DNA of 15,539 nucleotides. Source: RGIG990 sp045589455. Lineage in GTDB: Bacteria; Verrucomicrobiota; Kiritimatiellia; RFP12; UBA3636. Both the position numbers and the translations under genes were made by a program. The DNA is taken from positions 1-15,539 of the forward strand of contig JAZNPC010000027.1 in NCBI GenBank assembly GCA_045589455.1, given 5' to 3'. A model generated the notes under the pieces. It had not been told where the DNA came from, did not search any database, and saw only the letters and a list, made by a program, of their open reading frames with translations. The number at the start of each line of letters is the position of its first letter. Within the stretch, counting starts at the first letter, position 1. Of the stretch, positions 1-8,049 are shown in pieces.

Positions 1-131
1 TAGGCTACGATTTCGCTATCCCTTCTTCTCGCCTATGCCTCGCAACATAAACCTTGGGAGTCGCTATTGGGTTGGTCGGTAACTACCCCCCGTTGGACTT
101 TCACCATAGAACTATGACATGCCCGTCATAC
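1..131 (-). mobile_element. 5' end of a group II intron (domain I), runs off the left edge
   Basis: Read on the minus strand, this stretch starts GTATGACGGGCATG at 131-118, then GGTGAAAGTCC, a GC-rich segment, AGCGACTCCCAAGG, and a small hairpin (TTTATG/CATAGG). This matches, block by block, what I remember of the 5' end and domain I of bacterial group II introns such as the Oceanobacillus iheyensis class C ribozyme (GUGUG then CCGGCAUG, GGUGAGAGUCCC, CGCAAGGGUGUCC). The exact first base is uncertain; a GTGTA start at 133 is also possible. No maturase/reverse transcriptase reading frame is in the window; it would lie beyond position 1. The intron begins immediately after the U-tract of the upstream gene's terminator, which is the preferred target of class C introns. 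Class assignment is inference; the group II identity is fairly firm. Confidence 0.75.
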
Positions 132-134
132 ACA

Positions 135-167
135 AAAAAAGAGGAAGAAATTTTCTTCCCCTTTTTT
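135..167 (-). terminator. Intrinsic terminator after the UPF0210 gene
   Basis: On the minus strand the sequence reads GGGGAAGAA-AAT-TTCTTCCTC followed by seven T residues, with a matching A-run before the stem. The stem has one G-U wobble. It begins about 13 bases after the stop codon of the UPF0210 gene and ends the five-gene minus-strand directon. The A-run/T-run symmetry would let it work in both directions. The group II intron starts directly downstream. Confidence 0.85.
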
Positions 168-179
168 ATTAAACTAGCA

Positions 180-1553
180 TTAATTACTTAAGCTATGAAT
201 TGGTGCTGGTATATGGCCACCGCGCTTAACAAATGCTGCATTGCCATCTTGACAAACAGGTGCTGTGACTGTGCCTCCACCAAATAGACCACCGAAATCA
301 AAGAAATCGCCAACCTTTGCACCAGGAACAGGAATAACGCGAACAGCTGTTGTCTTACGGTTTGTTACACCAATTGCTGCCTCATCAAGAATGATACCAG
401 CAATAGTCTCTGGTGTTGTATCACCAGGAAGCATAATCATATCTAAGCCAACTGAGCAAACCGCGGTCATTGCCTCAAGTTTTTCAAGAGTAAGAGTTCC
501 ATCAGTAACGGCCTGTGATAAAGCATGGTCTTCCATTACAGGAATAAATGCGCCAGACAAACCACCAACTGCAACAGAAGCAAAAGAGCCACCCTTCTTC
601 ACTGCATCATTTAGCATCATAACAGCCGCTGTTGTACCAGGAGCACCAATCTTGCTTAGGCCCATTGCTTGATAAATTTCACCAACAGAATCGCCAACCT
701 TTGGTGTAGGGGCAAGCGCCAAGTCTACAACACCAAAGCGTACACCTAAGCGTGCTGCGACCTCATGACCTACTAGCTCACCAACGCGTGTTACGCGGTA
801 TGCTGTATGCTTTGCTTCTTCCGCAATTTCATCAAAGGTTGCATCTGGCTTGCGAGCGAACAAGCGATCCAAAGCACGCTTTACTACGCCAGGGCCACTT
901 ACGCCAACATTAATAACAGTCTCGGGCTCACCAGGACCAAGCAATGCACCAGCCATAAAAGGATTATCCTCTGGCTGATTTGCAAAAACAACAAGCTTTG
1001 CAGCACCGAACCCATTATCTGACTTTGTTGCCTGTGCTACTTCAACAATCTGCTTTGCTACCAAGTATACAGCATCTACATTGATACCTGCCTTTGTTGT
1101 ACCGATATTGACAGATGCGCAAACATGCTTTGTTGCAGCGAGAGCGGCAGGAAGAGACTCAATAAGAATGCGCTCTCCTCTTGTCATACCCTTCTGTACA
1201 AGAGCAGTAAAGCCACCGAGTAGGTTAATGCCAACTGTCTCACATGCACGATCAAGGGCCTTTGCAAGCTCAACTGCTGTATCATGGTCATGGCGCTCTA
1301 AAAGAACAGATGCAGGAGAAATAGCAAGACGCTTATTTACTATCTCTACGCCATATTGTGCGCCAACCTCATCTGCTGTCGAAACAAGCTTCTCTGCATT
1401 ACGGCAGATGCGCTCATATACAGCCTCTGTCATCTTCTTTGGATCACTGTCAGCACAAACGTTAAGATTTACACCAAGGGTAACTGTTCTTACATCTAAA
1501 TTCTCTTCGCCAATCATTCTCAATGTGGCAGACAAATCTGAAGTACTTCTCAT
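180..1553 (-). CDS. UPF0210 / DUF711 'PFL family' protein
   Basis: A 457-residue protein, close to the usual ~450 of the UPF0210 (DUF711) family. Glycine-rich family-type blocks are visible: NIGTTKAGIN (149-158), FANQPEDNPFMAGA (about 190-203) and NVGVSGPGVV (215-224). The family is called 'PFL' for fold similarity to pyruvate formate-lyase; it has no demonstrated glycyl-radical activity and its biochemical role is unknown. It is cytosolic, with no signal peptide or membrane segment. The start at 1553 has an AAGGAG about 10 bases upstream. The ACT-domain gene ends 29 bases upstream, and an ACT-protein/UPF0210 pair is a widely conserved gene neighbourhood, suggesting amino-acid-responsive control or a shared pathway. 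The gene ends just before a terminator. Family assignment is firm; function is unknown. Confidence 0.9.
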   Translation of the reverse strand: MRSTSDLSATLRMIGEENLDVRTVTLGVNLNVCADSDPKKMTEAVYERICRNAEKLVSTADEVGAQYGVEIVNKRLAISPASVLLERHDHDTAVELAKALDRACETVGINLLGGFTALVQKGMTRGERILIESLPAALAATKHVCASVNIGTTKAGINVDAVYLVAKQIVEVAQATKSDNGFGAAKLVVFANQPEDNPFMAGALLGPGEPETVINVGVSGPGVVKRALDRLFARKPDATFDEIAEEAKHTAYRVTRVGELVGHEVAARLGVRFGVVDLALAPTPKVGDSVGEIYQAMGLSKIGAPGTTAAVMMLNDAVKKGGSFASVAVGGLSGAFIPVMEDHALSQAVTDGTLTLEKLEAMTAVCSVGLDMIMLPGDTTPETIAGIILDEAAIGVTNRKTTAVRVIPVPGAKVGDFFDFGGLFGGGTVTAPVCQDGNAAFVKRGGHIPAPIHSLSN

Positions 1554-1582
1554 TTCCTATGTTCTCCTTGTAAATTGATATA

Positions 1583-2167
1583 TTAGCGAGTCAACAATGC
1601 GCTGATTGGGCCAACTTCGTTGGTTGCTCTAAAGATATTTTCATGTCGAATGCTACAACTTACTCCATATGGTGACATAATTTCACGAAGCTCTGCCTGA
1701 AGTTGAGTTATTTTGCACTCCTCAGGTATTGTGATTAGACCAATAGTCAATGCATTATTCTTATCTGATAAATCGTGGCGCCAATCCTCAACATTTACAC
1801 CATGAGAAGCAAAAAGCTTTGTGATTAGGTGAATGCGTCCTGGCTGGTCTGGACCAGAAATAGCAGCAACATAGTATTTGCTATTATCTACCTTATGTGC
1901 AGAAGAAACAAATTTTGCATTAGCCGCGGTTATTCGAATAGCATCAGGAGTGTCTTGGAAAAATTGATTTAACTTTTCACGAATTACAGATGCTTCAATT
2001 TCTCCATCGAATTCAGCAAGGCAATTTAAGGAAAAAACCCCACCCATAACGATTTGATTCAAATCAGTTAGATTGCCACCAAGCGCAGTAACACAGCCAG
2101 TAACATCTCTAATAATACCAATTCTATCAGGAATCAAAATACTTATTATGTATACCTTTTTGTCCAT
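1583..2167 (-). CDS. Double-ACT-domain regulatory protein (GcvR-like)
   Basis: A 194-residue protein made of two ACT domains, roughly residues 5-75 and 97-175. Each opens with the glycine-containing turn expected of an ACT ligand site (PDRIGI near 14, GPDQPGR near 105). The C-terminal tail ENIFRATNEV resembles the tail of GcvR-type proteins. ACT domains bind amino acids or related small ligands; in GcvR they convey glycine levels to the glycine-cleavage regulator. The partner of UPF0210 is often a single-ACT UPF0237 protein of about 90 residues, so this two-domain version is longer than that usual partner. Start at 2167 has AGGAG six bases upstream. It lies 32 bases after the GT4 gene and 29 before the UPF0210 gene, so co-transcription is likely. 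ACT assignment is firm; the target is unknown. Confidence 0.85.
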   Translation of the reverse strand: MDKKVYIISILIPDRIGIIRDVTGCVTALGGNLTDLNQIVMGGVFSLNCLAEFDGEIEASVIREKLNQFFQDTPDAIRITAANAKFVSSAHKVDNSKYYVAAISGPDQPGRIHLITKLFASHGVNVEDWRHDLSDKNNALTIGLITIPEECKITQLQAELREIMSPYGVSCSIRHENIFRATNEVGPISALLTR

Positions 2168-2199
2168 AAATTGCTCCTAAAGCGTTATATATATTACAA

Positions 2200-3429
2200 T
2201 TAATTTCCTAGTGGACTAATTAGAGGAGTGCTCTCTTTGCGGGTTGGGATATCATTATGTTTTTTACTTTTCTTATTTTTAGAACCCAACTCTGCTGCAT
2301 CTATTAACACAGCAAGAGTATTCTCTGCTGTTGTCTTCCATGTAAAACGCTCCGCACGCTGACTTTGTGCAGCAATTTGAGCTTCTCGCTGAGCATCATT
2401 TTTATTGAAAACTCTGTTAATAGCAGCAACTAAATCCTCTACATCACCAGGCTTAAAATATTCAATAACATCACCACCGACCTCTGGAATTGATGCAATC
2501 TTAGATGCAATCACAGGAACTCCTGCCTGCATACCTTCTAATACTGGCAAACCAAAGCCTTCATACTTTGATGGGAACACAAAAGCTGCAGCGCCCTGAT
2601 AAAGTGCACGCAAATCACTTTCGACAACATAATGCAAACGTATTACACGACTTGGATCTGGCAAAGCCTTAATCGCAGCTTGGACCGCAGGTTCTCCTAG
2701 ACGAGGACGGCCTAAAATAACTAAGTTCATTGTGCCTGCTGCATTTAATTTACCAAAAGCCTCAACAGCTGTTTCAATGCTCTTATGTGGATAACTATTT
2801 GCTACGACAAGTAGATAAGGATCTGAAGAGTGAAGAAGAGCTAGTTTACGCTCTTTGATAAAATCATAATCAAAAGGCTCTGAATAATTTTTTGAAACAG
2901 CAGAAAGAACAACATGCACCCTATCTACCTTTGCCTTTGTATGCTTAACAATTTCTTGTCGAGAGAATTCTGAAATTGTTATAATCGCATCACTCTTTAC
3001 TATTGCTTTAGGAGTATAACGTCTCATAAAGAATAGACCTGCCCTTGTAAAATCCTCAGGATGTGTAATATATTGCATATCGTGAATTGTTGTCACATAT
3101 GGGCATACATGCTTACGTAATGGACACACATTACCTGGATTCCATAGAACATCTAGGTTCTGTGCTGCCGCAACCTTTGGTAGAACATATTGCTCATGCA
3201 TTACGCGCTTAAAGCGAGAAGTAGCCTTCACTTTTGTATCTACGATTGACACATTTGAAAATTCGGCCAAATCACGTGCCAAAAGATTACGATTCTCTTC
3301 ATTAGCAAATATAATAAATTCATGCTCAGGAGCCACATTTGGAAGCTCTGCTAGAATTTTTCTTAAATATGTTTCTGATCCACCAACTTCACCAGGGATC
3401 ATAAATAAAGCATTAATACCTATTTTCAT
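2200..3429 (-). CDS. GT-B glycosyltransferase, family 4
   Basis: A 409-residue GT4 (GT-B fold) glycosyltransferase using a nucleotide-sugar donor. The N-terminal acceptor domain carries GGSETYLR (16-23) and TTIHDMQYITHPEDF (about 113-127). The C-terminal donor domain begins near 203 with LLVVANSYPHKS and has the EX7E motif EGFGLPVLE (Glu290 and Glu298), followed by GVPVIAS. The last ~35 residues are lysine/serine-rich and unlike the catalytic core. There is no signal peptide or membrane helix, so it probably acts at the inner face of the membrane on lipid-linked sugars. Its start overlaps the GT2 stop codon by four bases (ATGA), implying translational coupling. Role is probably surface polysaccharide, lipopolysaccharide or glycolipid assembly; donor and acceptor cannot be named. 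Confidence 0.92.
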   Translation of the reverse strand: MKIGINALFMIPGEVGGSETYLRKILAELPNVAPEHEFIIFANEENRNLLARDLAEFSNVSIVDTKVKATSRFKRVMHEQYVLPKVAAAQNLDVLWNPGNVCPLRKHVCPYVTTIHDMQYITHPEDFTRAGLFFMRRYTPKAIVKSDAIITISEFSRQEIVKHTKAKVDRVHVVLSAVSKNYSEPFDYDFIKERKLALLHSSDPYLLVVANSYPHKSIETAVEAFGKLNAAGTMNLVILGRPRLGEPAVQAAIKALPDPSRVIRLHYVVESDLRALYQGAAAFVFPSKYEGFGLPVLEGMQAGVPVIASKIASIPEVGGDVIEYFKPGDVEDLVAAINRVFNKNDAQREAQIAAQSQRAERFTWKTTAENTLAVLIDAAELGSKNKKSKKHNDIPTRKESTPLISPLGN

Positions 3430-4226
3430 GCTTTAGCTGCCCTTCTATGCTTATATGTCATTACATTATACAAAACAACAACGAATTTAACAAAAAACCA
3501 ATGTAACCAAATCCAAGGCTTCCAATAACCTGCCTGACGGACAGCTGCCTCAAACTCTTCTTTAAATTGAACAGAATAATTCTGTCCACTAATTGAGTGA
3601 GGGGTCCATCTAAAATATGCTTGGATTGCCTTTATCCTAATACCAGGACCAATCTTCCAAAGGCGAAGCAAAAAGTCATAATCCCATGCTGCCTTTAAAT
3701 CCAAACGTAATTCACCTACTGCACGAACGGCTGATGTTCTAAAAAGTGCTGATGGCTGAGAAATATAATTTAAGGTTTGAATTAAAACTTTTGATGAAAT
3801 TGGGAAAAAGAATTCTTTGAATTTTGTAATAAATTTACGAATTTCATTTCCATCCTCATTAATAATAGGACATCTTCCAAAACAAAATGATGCTTCCTTG
3901 TGTGATTCAAGGAAAGCGACAGCACGCTCTAATGCTCCTGGCTCATAAACATCATCTGCATTGAGCCAGCAAACATACTCACTGCTTGAAAGCGCAAAGC
4001 CTTGATTAATAGCATCCGCAGGACCTTTATCTGGCTTTGAAATAAACTCAGTATCATCATTAAGATATGGTTTAACTACCTCTGCTGTAGCATCTGTGCT
4101 TCCGCCATCCATAATTATATGACGAACTTTAAATGTATCTGTTCGTTGTGCTGCAACACTCTTAAGACAAAATTCAATGAACTTACAAGAGTTATAGCTT
4201 GGTGTAACTACGGTAACTTGGTACAT
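3426..4226 (-). CDS. GT-A glycosyltransferase, family 2
   Basis: A 266-residue GT2 enzyme. The GT-A core is clear: VTVVTPSYNS (4-13), IIMDGGSTDAT (37-47), SKPDKGPADAINQG (63-76) and the metal/nucleotide-binding NADD (89-92). WDYDFLLRLW near 181-190 is the typical later acid motif of GT2 family members. Residues ~236-256 are strongly hydrophobic and aromatic, followed by a basic tail (KHRRAAK), which suggests attachment to the inner membrane through the C-terminus. There is no convincing Shine-Dalgarno before the ATG at 4226, but the frame is closed by a stop a few codons upstream, so this is the only start nearby. It precedes and overlaps the GT4 gene by ATGA; the pair likely add sequential sugars to the same glycan. 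Substrates are unknown. Confidence 0.92.
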   Translation of the reverse strand: MYQVTVVTPSYNSCKFIEFCLKSVAAQRTDTFKVRHIIMDGGSTDATAEVVKPYLNDDTEFISKPDKGPADAINQGFALSSSEYVCWLNADDVYEPGALERAVAFLESHKEASFCFGRCPIINEDGNEIRKFITKFKEFFFPISSKVLIQTLNYISQPSALFRTSAVRAVGELRLDLKAAWDYDFLLRLWKIGPGIRIKAIQAYFRWTPHSISGQNYSVQFKEEFEAAVRQAGYWKPWIWLHWFFVKFVVVLYNVMTYKHRRAAKA

Positions 4227-4275
4227 AATTTTAAAATCTAAAAAATTTATAATGAAAGCTTTGTTTAAGCGTTGC

Positions 4276-5859
4276 TTAATACAAATTCTCCACAGTTAAT
4301 CCCATTGGCTGATTTATGAAAATTCGCTCATCCATAATTCTTGGGTTCTTAATTATTGGGCGGAACTCCATATTTTGAAGAATATCACGCTCTATATCAA
4401 TTCCTGGAGCGACCTCAACAAGCTCTAAACCTTCAGTTGTCAATTTGAAGACACAACGCTCTGTAACATAAAGTACATTTGCATTTTTCTTTGCAGCAAG
4501 AGGTCCATTAAAGGTTCTTTGCTCAAGAGCATTCACAAATTTTTTAGCTTTGCCCTCTTTTACTATTGATAGTTTACCATCATCTATCTTGACTTCTAAT
4601 CCACCTGCAGTAAAGGTACCCATGAAGACTACCTTTTTAGAGTTCTGACTTATGTTAATAAATCCACCAAATCCAGGAATCTTTGTTCCAAATTTACTTA
4701 CATTAATGTTTCCTTCTCCATCTACTTGAGCAAGGCCAAGGAATGCAGCATCAATACCACCACCATCATATAAATCAAACTGGTCACCAATAGCAAAGAA
4801 TGCTTCTGGATTATAAGATACACCAAAATTTAGTCCACCACAAGGTACGCCACCAATTACACCTGCCTCTGTAGTAAGTGTAAATGTTTTGCTTAAGCCC
4901 TCTTCTGCTGCAACAGAAGCAACACCCTCTGGGATACCAATACCTAGATTAACAAGAGCATCTGGAGATAGTTCCATTGCTGCACGACGAGCAATAATTT
5001 TACGCTCTGTTAGAGGCATCATTGGAATTTCATTCATAGGCACACGCATATCACCACAGAAGGTTGGATTGAAATAATCCAAATATGTTTGTGCATCATC
5101 TCCACGCTCCTCAGAAATCACAACAGCATCAACCAAGCAAGCAGGAAGATGAATTTGGCGGCCTGTAAGCATACCATTTTCAACTACTTTCTTAACTTGG
5201 ACAATTACTTTACCACCAGAATTATGCACCGCCGCAGCAATTGCACGTAGACCATGGTTAAGAGCTTCATGCTCAAGGGAAACATTACCATCTGGATCTG
5301 CTGTTGTACCACGTACAAGTGCGATATTCAATGGGAAGCGCTTATAAAGCAAATACTGCTGTCCATCAATATCTAACTTTTTCACAAGATCTTCTGTGGA
5401 GGAAGCATTCATTTTACCACCACCAAAATCCGGATCAGCAAAGGTTCCTAAACCAACTGAAGTAAGAGTGCCTGGCTTACCTGCAGCAATATCTCTATAG
5501 AGCTGAGCAATAACGCCAAGAGGAAGGTTATAGCCCTCTGTCTTGTTTTCTACGATAAGCTTTTGGAGAGATGGAATCATGCCTATGTGACCAAATATCA
5601 CACGCTTAACTAGGCCTTCGAGAGCAATGCAATTTACGCCACGCTGATTACCATCGCCTGGTGCTGCTGGAAATGTATAGGTAAGATTACGAGGAGAACC
5701 TGTCTCTTTAAACCTTCTTGCCAAACCGCGAAAGAGAGTTTCTGGTGATCCAGTACCCGTAAAACCACTTGTCACAATAGTATCGCCATCATTGATTAAA
5801 AGCATGGCATCTGCTATTGAAAATATTTTGTTTTTCTTATCAGTTAAAGAAGTAAGCAT
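4276..5859 (-). CDS. Acyl-CoA:acetate/3-ketoacid CoA-transferase (fused alpha-beta type)
   Basis: A 527-residue family I CoA-transferase of the propionate/acetate CoA-transferase (Pct/YdiF) type, in which alpha and beta domains are on one chain. The N-terminal domain has the glycine-rich SGFTGTGSPETL (31-42) and the block around LGTFADPDFGGGKMN (137-151). The C-terminal domain has NLGIGIPEGV (304-313) and the catalytic segment TTEAGVIGG (329-337), with Glu331 as the residue expected to form the glutamyl-CoA thioester. It moves CoA between short-chain acyl-CoA and acetate or a 3-keto acid in the cytosol, consistent with fermentation. Start at 5859 has AAGGGG seven bases upstream. It leads the minus-strand directon; the GT2 gene begins 49 bases later with no visible terminator. 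The substrate cannot be assigned from sequence alone. Confidence 0.92.
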   Translation of the reverse strand: MLTSLTDKKNKIFSIADAMLLINDGDTIVTSGFTGTGSPETLFRGLARRFKETGSPRNLTYTFPAAPGDGNQRGVNCIALEGLVKRVIFGHIGMIPSLQKLIVENKTEGYNLPLGVIAQLYRDIAAGKPGTLTSVGLGTFADPDFGGGKMNASSTEDLVKKLDIDGQQYLLYKRFPLNIALVRGTTADPDGNVSLEHEALNHGLRAIAAAVHNSGGKVIVQVKKVVENGMLTGRQIHLPACLVDAVVISEERGDDAQTYLDYFNPTFCGDMRVPMNEIPMMPLTERKIIARRAAMELSPDALVNLGIGIPEGVASVAAEEGLSKTFTLTTEAGVIGGVPCGGLNFGVSYNPEAFFAIGDQFDLYDGGGIDAAFLGLAQVDGEGNINVSKFGTKIPGFGGFINISQNSKKVVFMGTFTAGGLEVKIDDGKLSIVKEGKAKKFVNALEQRTFNGPLAAKKNANVLYVTERCVFKLTTEGLELVEVAPGIDIERDILQNMEFRPIIKNPRIMDERIFINQPMGLTVENLY

Positions 5860-6065
5860 AAAACCCCTTGAAATTAAAGTTTATATTTTACCAAAATATC
5901 AATAGTGTGTCTACCCACATTTTTTTTAAAAAATTATTGTTTTTCCAAAAGAAAAAACACCTATATACATCAATTTTTTGTATAATAGTAGGAAATGACA
6001 GGCAAAAACAAAATCACAAAAACATCATATCACACTATTCTTAAATAAATTAAAAATATAACTCC
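5860..6065. promoter_or_regulatory. Divergent AT-rich promoter region
   Basis: A 206-base region between the divergently transcribed CoA-transferase and symporter genes, very AT-rich with runs of T and A. For the plus strand a perfect TATAAT lies at 5981-5986, but the expected -35 position (5958-5963) does not resemble TTGACA. I could not identify a convincing minus-strand promoter. The symporter ATG lacks a clear Shine-Dalgarno. Confidence 0.4.
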
Positions 6066-7001
6066 ATGATTAATCTTGTTATACTTTTCTTTCCAATACT
6101 TGCTGTAGCACTTTCTGTTTTGGCATTTTATTTCCCAAGTTTCATAAGTCAGTTTGATTCTTTCATTGTACCAATTCTTGGATTTATTATGCTATGTATG
6201 GGAGCCACTCTTTCAATACAAGATTTTTCAAAAGCATTTAAAAAGCCACAAGCAGTAATAATTGGTATATCATTACAATTTATTTTAATGCCCCTTCTTG
6301 CATGCATAATCGGTAATGCTTTATCTCTACCTAAAGATCAATATATTGGACTTATAATGGTTGGAACCGTTGCAGGAGGTACAGCATCAAATGTTATTGC
6401 TTACCTTGCTGGTGGAGATGTTGCATTATCAATAACAATGACAGCATGCTCAACAATTGCGGGAATTATATTAACACCATTGATCTCCTCCGTATACTTG
6501 GGCAACACTATAGATGTCCCTGCATTTGAAATGTTTATAGACATCCTATGTATTGTTGCAATTCCCGTTTGCCTAGGATTAGTGATTAATCGAATTTGCC
6601 GAAGGTTCCAGAAATATCTTAACAACATTTGTCCAATAATTTCTGTCCTAGGCATTTTATGTGTGATTAGTATTATTGTCTCATTAAATGTTGAGAATCT
6701 AAAAAAAAGCGGCTTACTAATAATGTGTGCTATTATTTTACATAATACACTTGGTATGATTGCTGGCTATTTCATGGCTCTTTTATTTAAGTGCGATAAA
6801 AAAACAGCTATCACAATCTCAATTGAAGTGGGGATGCAAAACTCAGGACTTGCAGCAACCCTATCAAAACAGTTTTTCTCTATTGCCGCTGCCCTACCTG
6901 GAGCATTATTTAGCATTTGGCACAATATATCTGGAGCTTTATTTGCTGTATTTGCACGTAAGGCAATAAAAACAACTACTGTTCATAATGAAACAAAATA
7001 A
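6066..7001 (+). CDS. BASS/SBF family sodium-dependent organic anion symporter
   Basis: A 311-residue, almost entirely hydrophobic protein with about ten membrane segments. It has both signature crossover regions of the bile acid:sodium symporter (BASS/SBF) family: VAGGTASNVIAYLAGGD (102-118) in the fourth segment region and ISIEVGMQNSGLA (251-263) near the ninth. Glu254, Gln258 and Asn259 match the residues that bind sodium and substrate in bacterial ASBT structures. It would import an organic anion (bile acid, pantoate, 2-oxo acid or similar) with sodium across the inner membrane. Several bacterial members carry pantoate, and panD lies in this window, but it is on another transcript 2.4 kb away, so the link is weak. 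The gene stands alone, divergent from the CoA-transferase. No clear ribosome binding site precedes the ATG. Confidence 0.9.
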   Translation: MINLVILFFPILAVALSVLAFYFPSFISQFDSFIVPILGFIMLCMGATLSIQDFSKAFKKPQAVIIGISLQFILMPLLACIIGNALSLPKDQYIGLIMVGTVAGGTASNVIAYLAGGDVALSITMTACSTIAGIILTPLISSVYLGNTIDVPAFEMFIDILCIVAIPVCLGLVINRICRRFQKYLNNICPIISVLGILCVISIIVSLNVENLKKSGLLIMCAIILHNTLGMIAGYFMALLFKCDKKTAITISIEVGMQNSGLAATLSKQFFSIAAALPGALFSIWHNISGALFAVFARKAIKTTTVHNETK

Positions 7002-7317
7002 TTTCTACAATTATAGAGATAATATACAATAACTATCCTTAAAAGCATCTATTATCTTAAATTAGGAAATTTGATTTTATATTTATACTGTGATGGCTTA
7101 TGTGATGGAAATTCTAAGCAGGCTCACGTCTAAGACAAACAGGTAGGTTGCGAGGCTTGTGTGATGGGTGTTATGGTGGTTATAGACGCTAGAATTATTA
7201 GCTTAAACCCGATAAAAATGATAGATTATTATTTCACCCAAACGGAGCAAGATGTTTTTATAAATCCATAATAATATATTGAATTATAAAAACCGGTTTT
7301 AACTACCGAATTAAGGA
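7002..7317. other. Intergenic stretch with degraded repeat copies
   Basis: A 316-base gap between the 3' ends of the symporter and the minus-strand membrane protein gene. I see no gene in it. Two short segments, 7095-7108 and 7146-7167, match the core of the repeats at 15176-15389 read in reverse complement (CTTATGTGATGG, and GGTTGC...GTGTGATGG). The part next to the membrane protein gene contains the probable terminator at 7285-7308. Confidence 0.55.
7285..7308 (-). terminator. Probable weak intrinsic terminator for the tcdA/membrane protein transcript
   Basis: On the minus strand CGGT (7308-7305) pairs with ACCG (7297-7294) across a 7-base loop and is followed by GGTTTTTAT. The same bases also form a perfect 12-base palindrome AAAACCGGTTTT (plus strand 7289-7300 approximately). 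It sits about ten bases after the membrane protein stop codon. The stem is short, so termination may be inefficient. Confidence 0.4.
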
Positions 7318-8049
7318 TTACCAATAAAAGTGGTAAGTTCGCCACATTATTACAACAATTGATATTAAAATAATACTATAGCGCCAAAAACTATGCAAAT
7401 TTGACAATTGCGCTTTTCTTAGTAAAATTGCGCCTAATATTATTGGCCATATCTCTAATAATACTCCTATCATCAATATTAATATGTCTGCAATAGCATA
7501 TGCATATTTATTCACATGGAGCTTTGAAAGCTTTAAACAAGAACCTCTTTTAGCAGAAATCTTAAGGAACACACCATTTGATGGCTCGCCGATTCCATTA
7601 CTAATTCTATAAACTACGGGGCTATCATCAAATCGAAAAGGAGGCAGTTGATAGCTACTTTCATCATTTGGATAGAGCTCGGAGCCACATTTGGCTTCTA
7701 TTCGTTGCTTCACTAAATTAAAAGCAAAACGCATTCCTGTATTTGGCATTGGAACGATATACACCAAATATTTCCCACCATCTGAATATATCCGCCTAAA
7801 AACCTCTCGAATATTACGACAAAGCTCTGAAGCATTGGGCTTTAGCGGATCACAAGAAATAGTGATATCTATTGGACGCAACGGCAAATGCCAAACCCAC
7901 TCTAAAAATTGGGGTATAAACAAAGCAAATACTAGCAATATTCCGATTAAAAAATCACCACATACCAAACGAAAAATAAAGCCTCTAGATAACGTTGTCA
8001 ATGCAATAGTAGCAAAAAACAAAGTTAACCAGCCATTATTCCGTTTCAT
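7318..8049 (-). CDS. Unknown membrane protein, four predicted helices
   Basis: A 243-residue protein I do not recognise. Two hydrophobic segments lie near the N-terminus (about 8-27 and 31-52) and two near the C-terminus (about 181-206 and 222-240). They flank a soluble middle domain of roughly 125 residues containing four cysteines, at about 66, 77, 121 and 171. With short N- and C-terminal tails, both ends and the middle domain lie on defined sides of the membrane, but I cannot orient it. The ATG at 8049 overlaps the tcdA stop by four bases (ATGA) and is preceded by AGAGGAG, so it is clearly translated and coupled to tcdA. No catalytic motif is visible. It could be a lineage-specific protein with no functional tie to tRNA modification. 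Confidence 0.7.
   Translation of the reverse strand: MKRNNGWLTLFFATIALTTLSRGFIFRLVCGDFLIGILLVFALFIPQFLEWVWHLPLRPIDITISCDPLKPNASELCRNIREVFRRIYSDGGKYLVYIVPMPNTGMRFAFNLVKQRIEAKCGSELYPNDESSYQLPPFRFDDSPVVYRISNGIGEPSNGVFLKISAKRGSCLKLSKLHVNKYAYAIADILILMIGVLLEIWPIILGAILLRKAQLSNLHSFWRYSIILISIVVIMWRTYHFYW

Noticed and set aside
180..1553. Pyruvate formate-lyase enzyme
   Set aside because: The name 'PFL family' reflects fold similarity only; there is no glycyl-radical motif (RVxGY) and no activating enzyme.
1081..1578. Plus-strand 165-residue frame opposite the UPF0210 gene
   Set aside because: It is a shadow frame antisense to a well-supported gene with no similarity to any family I know.
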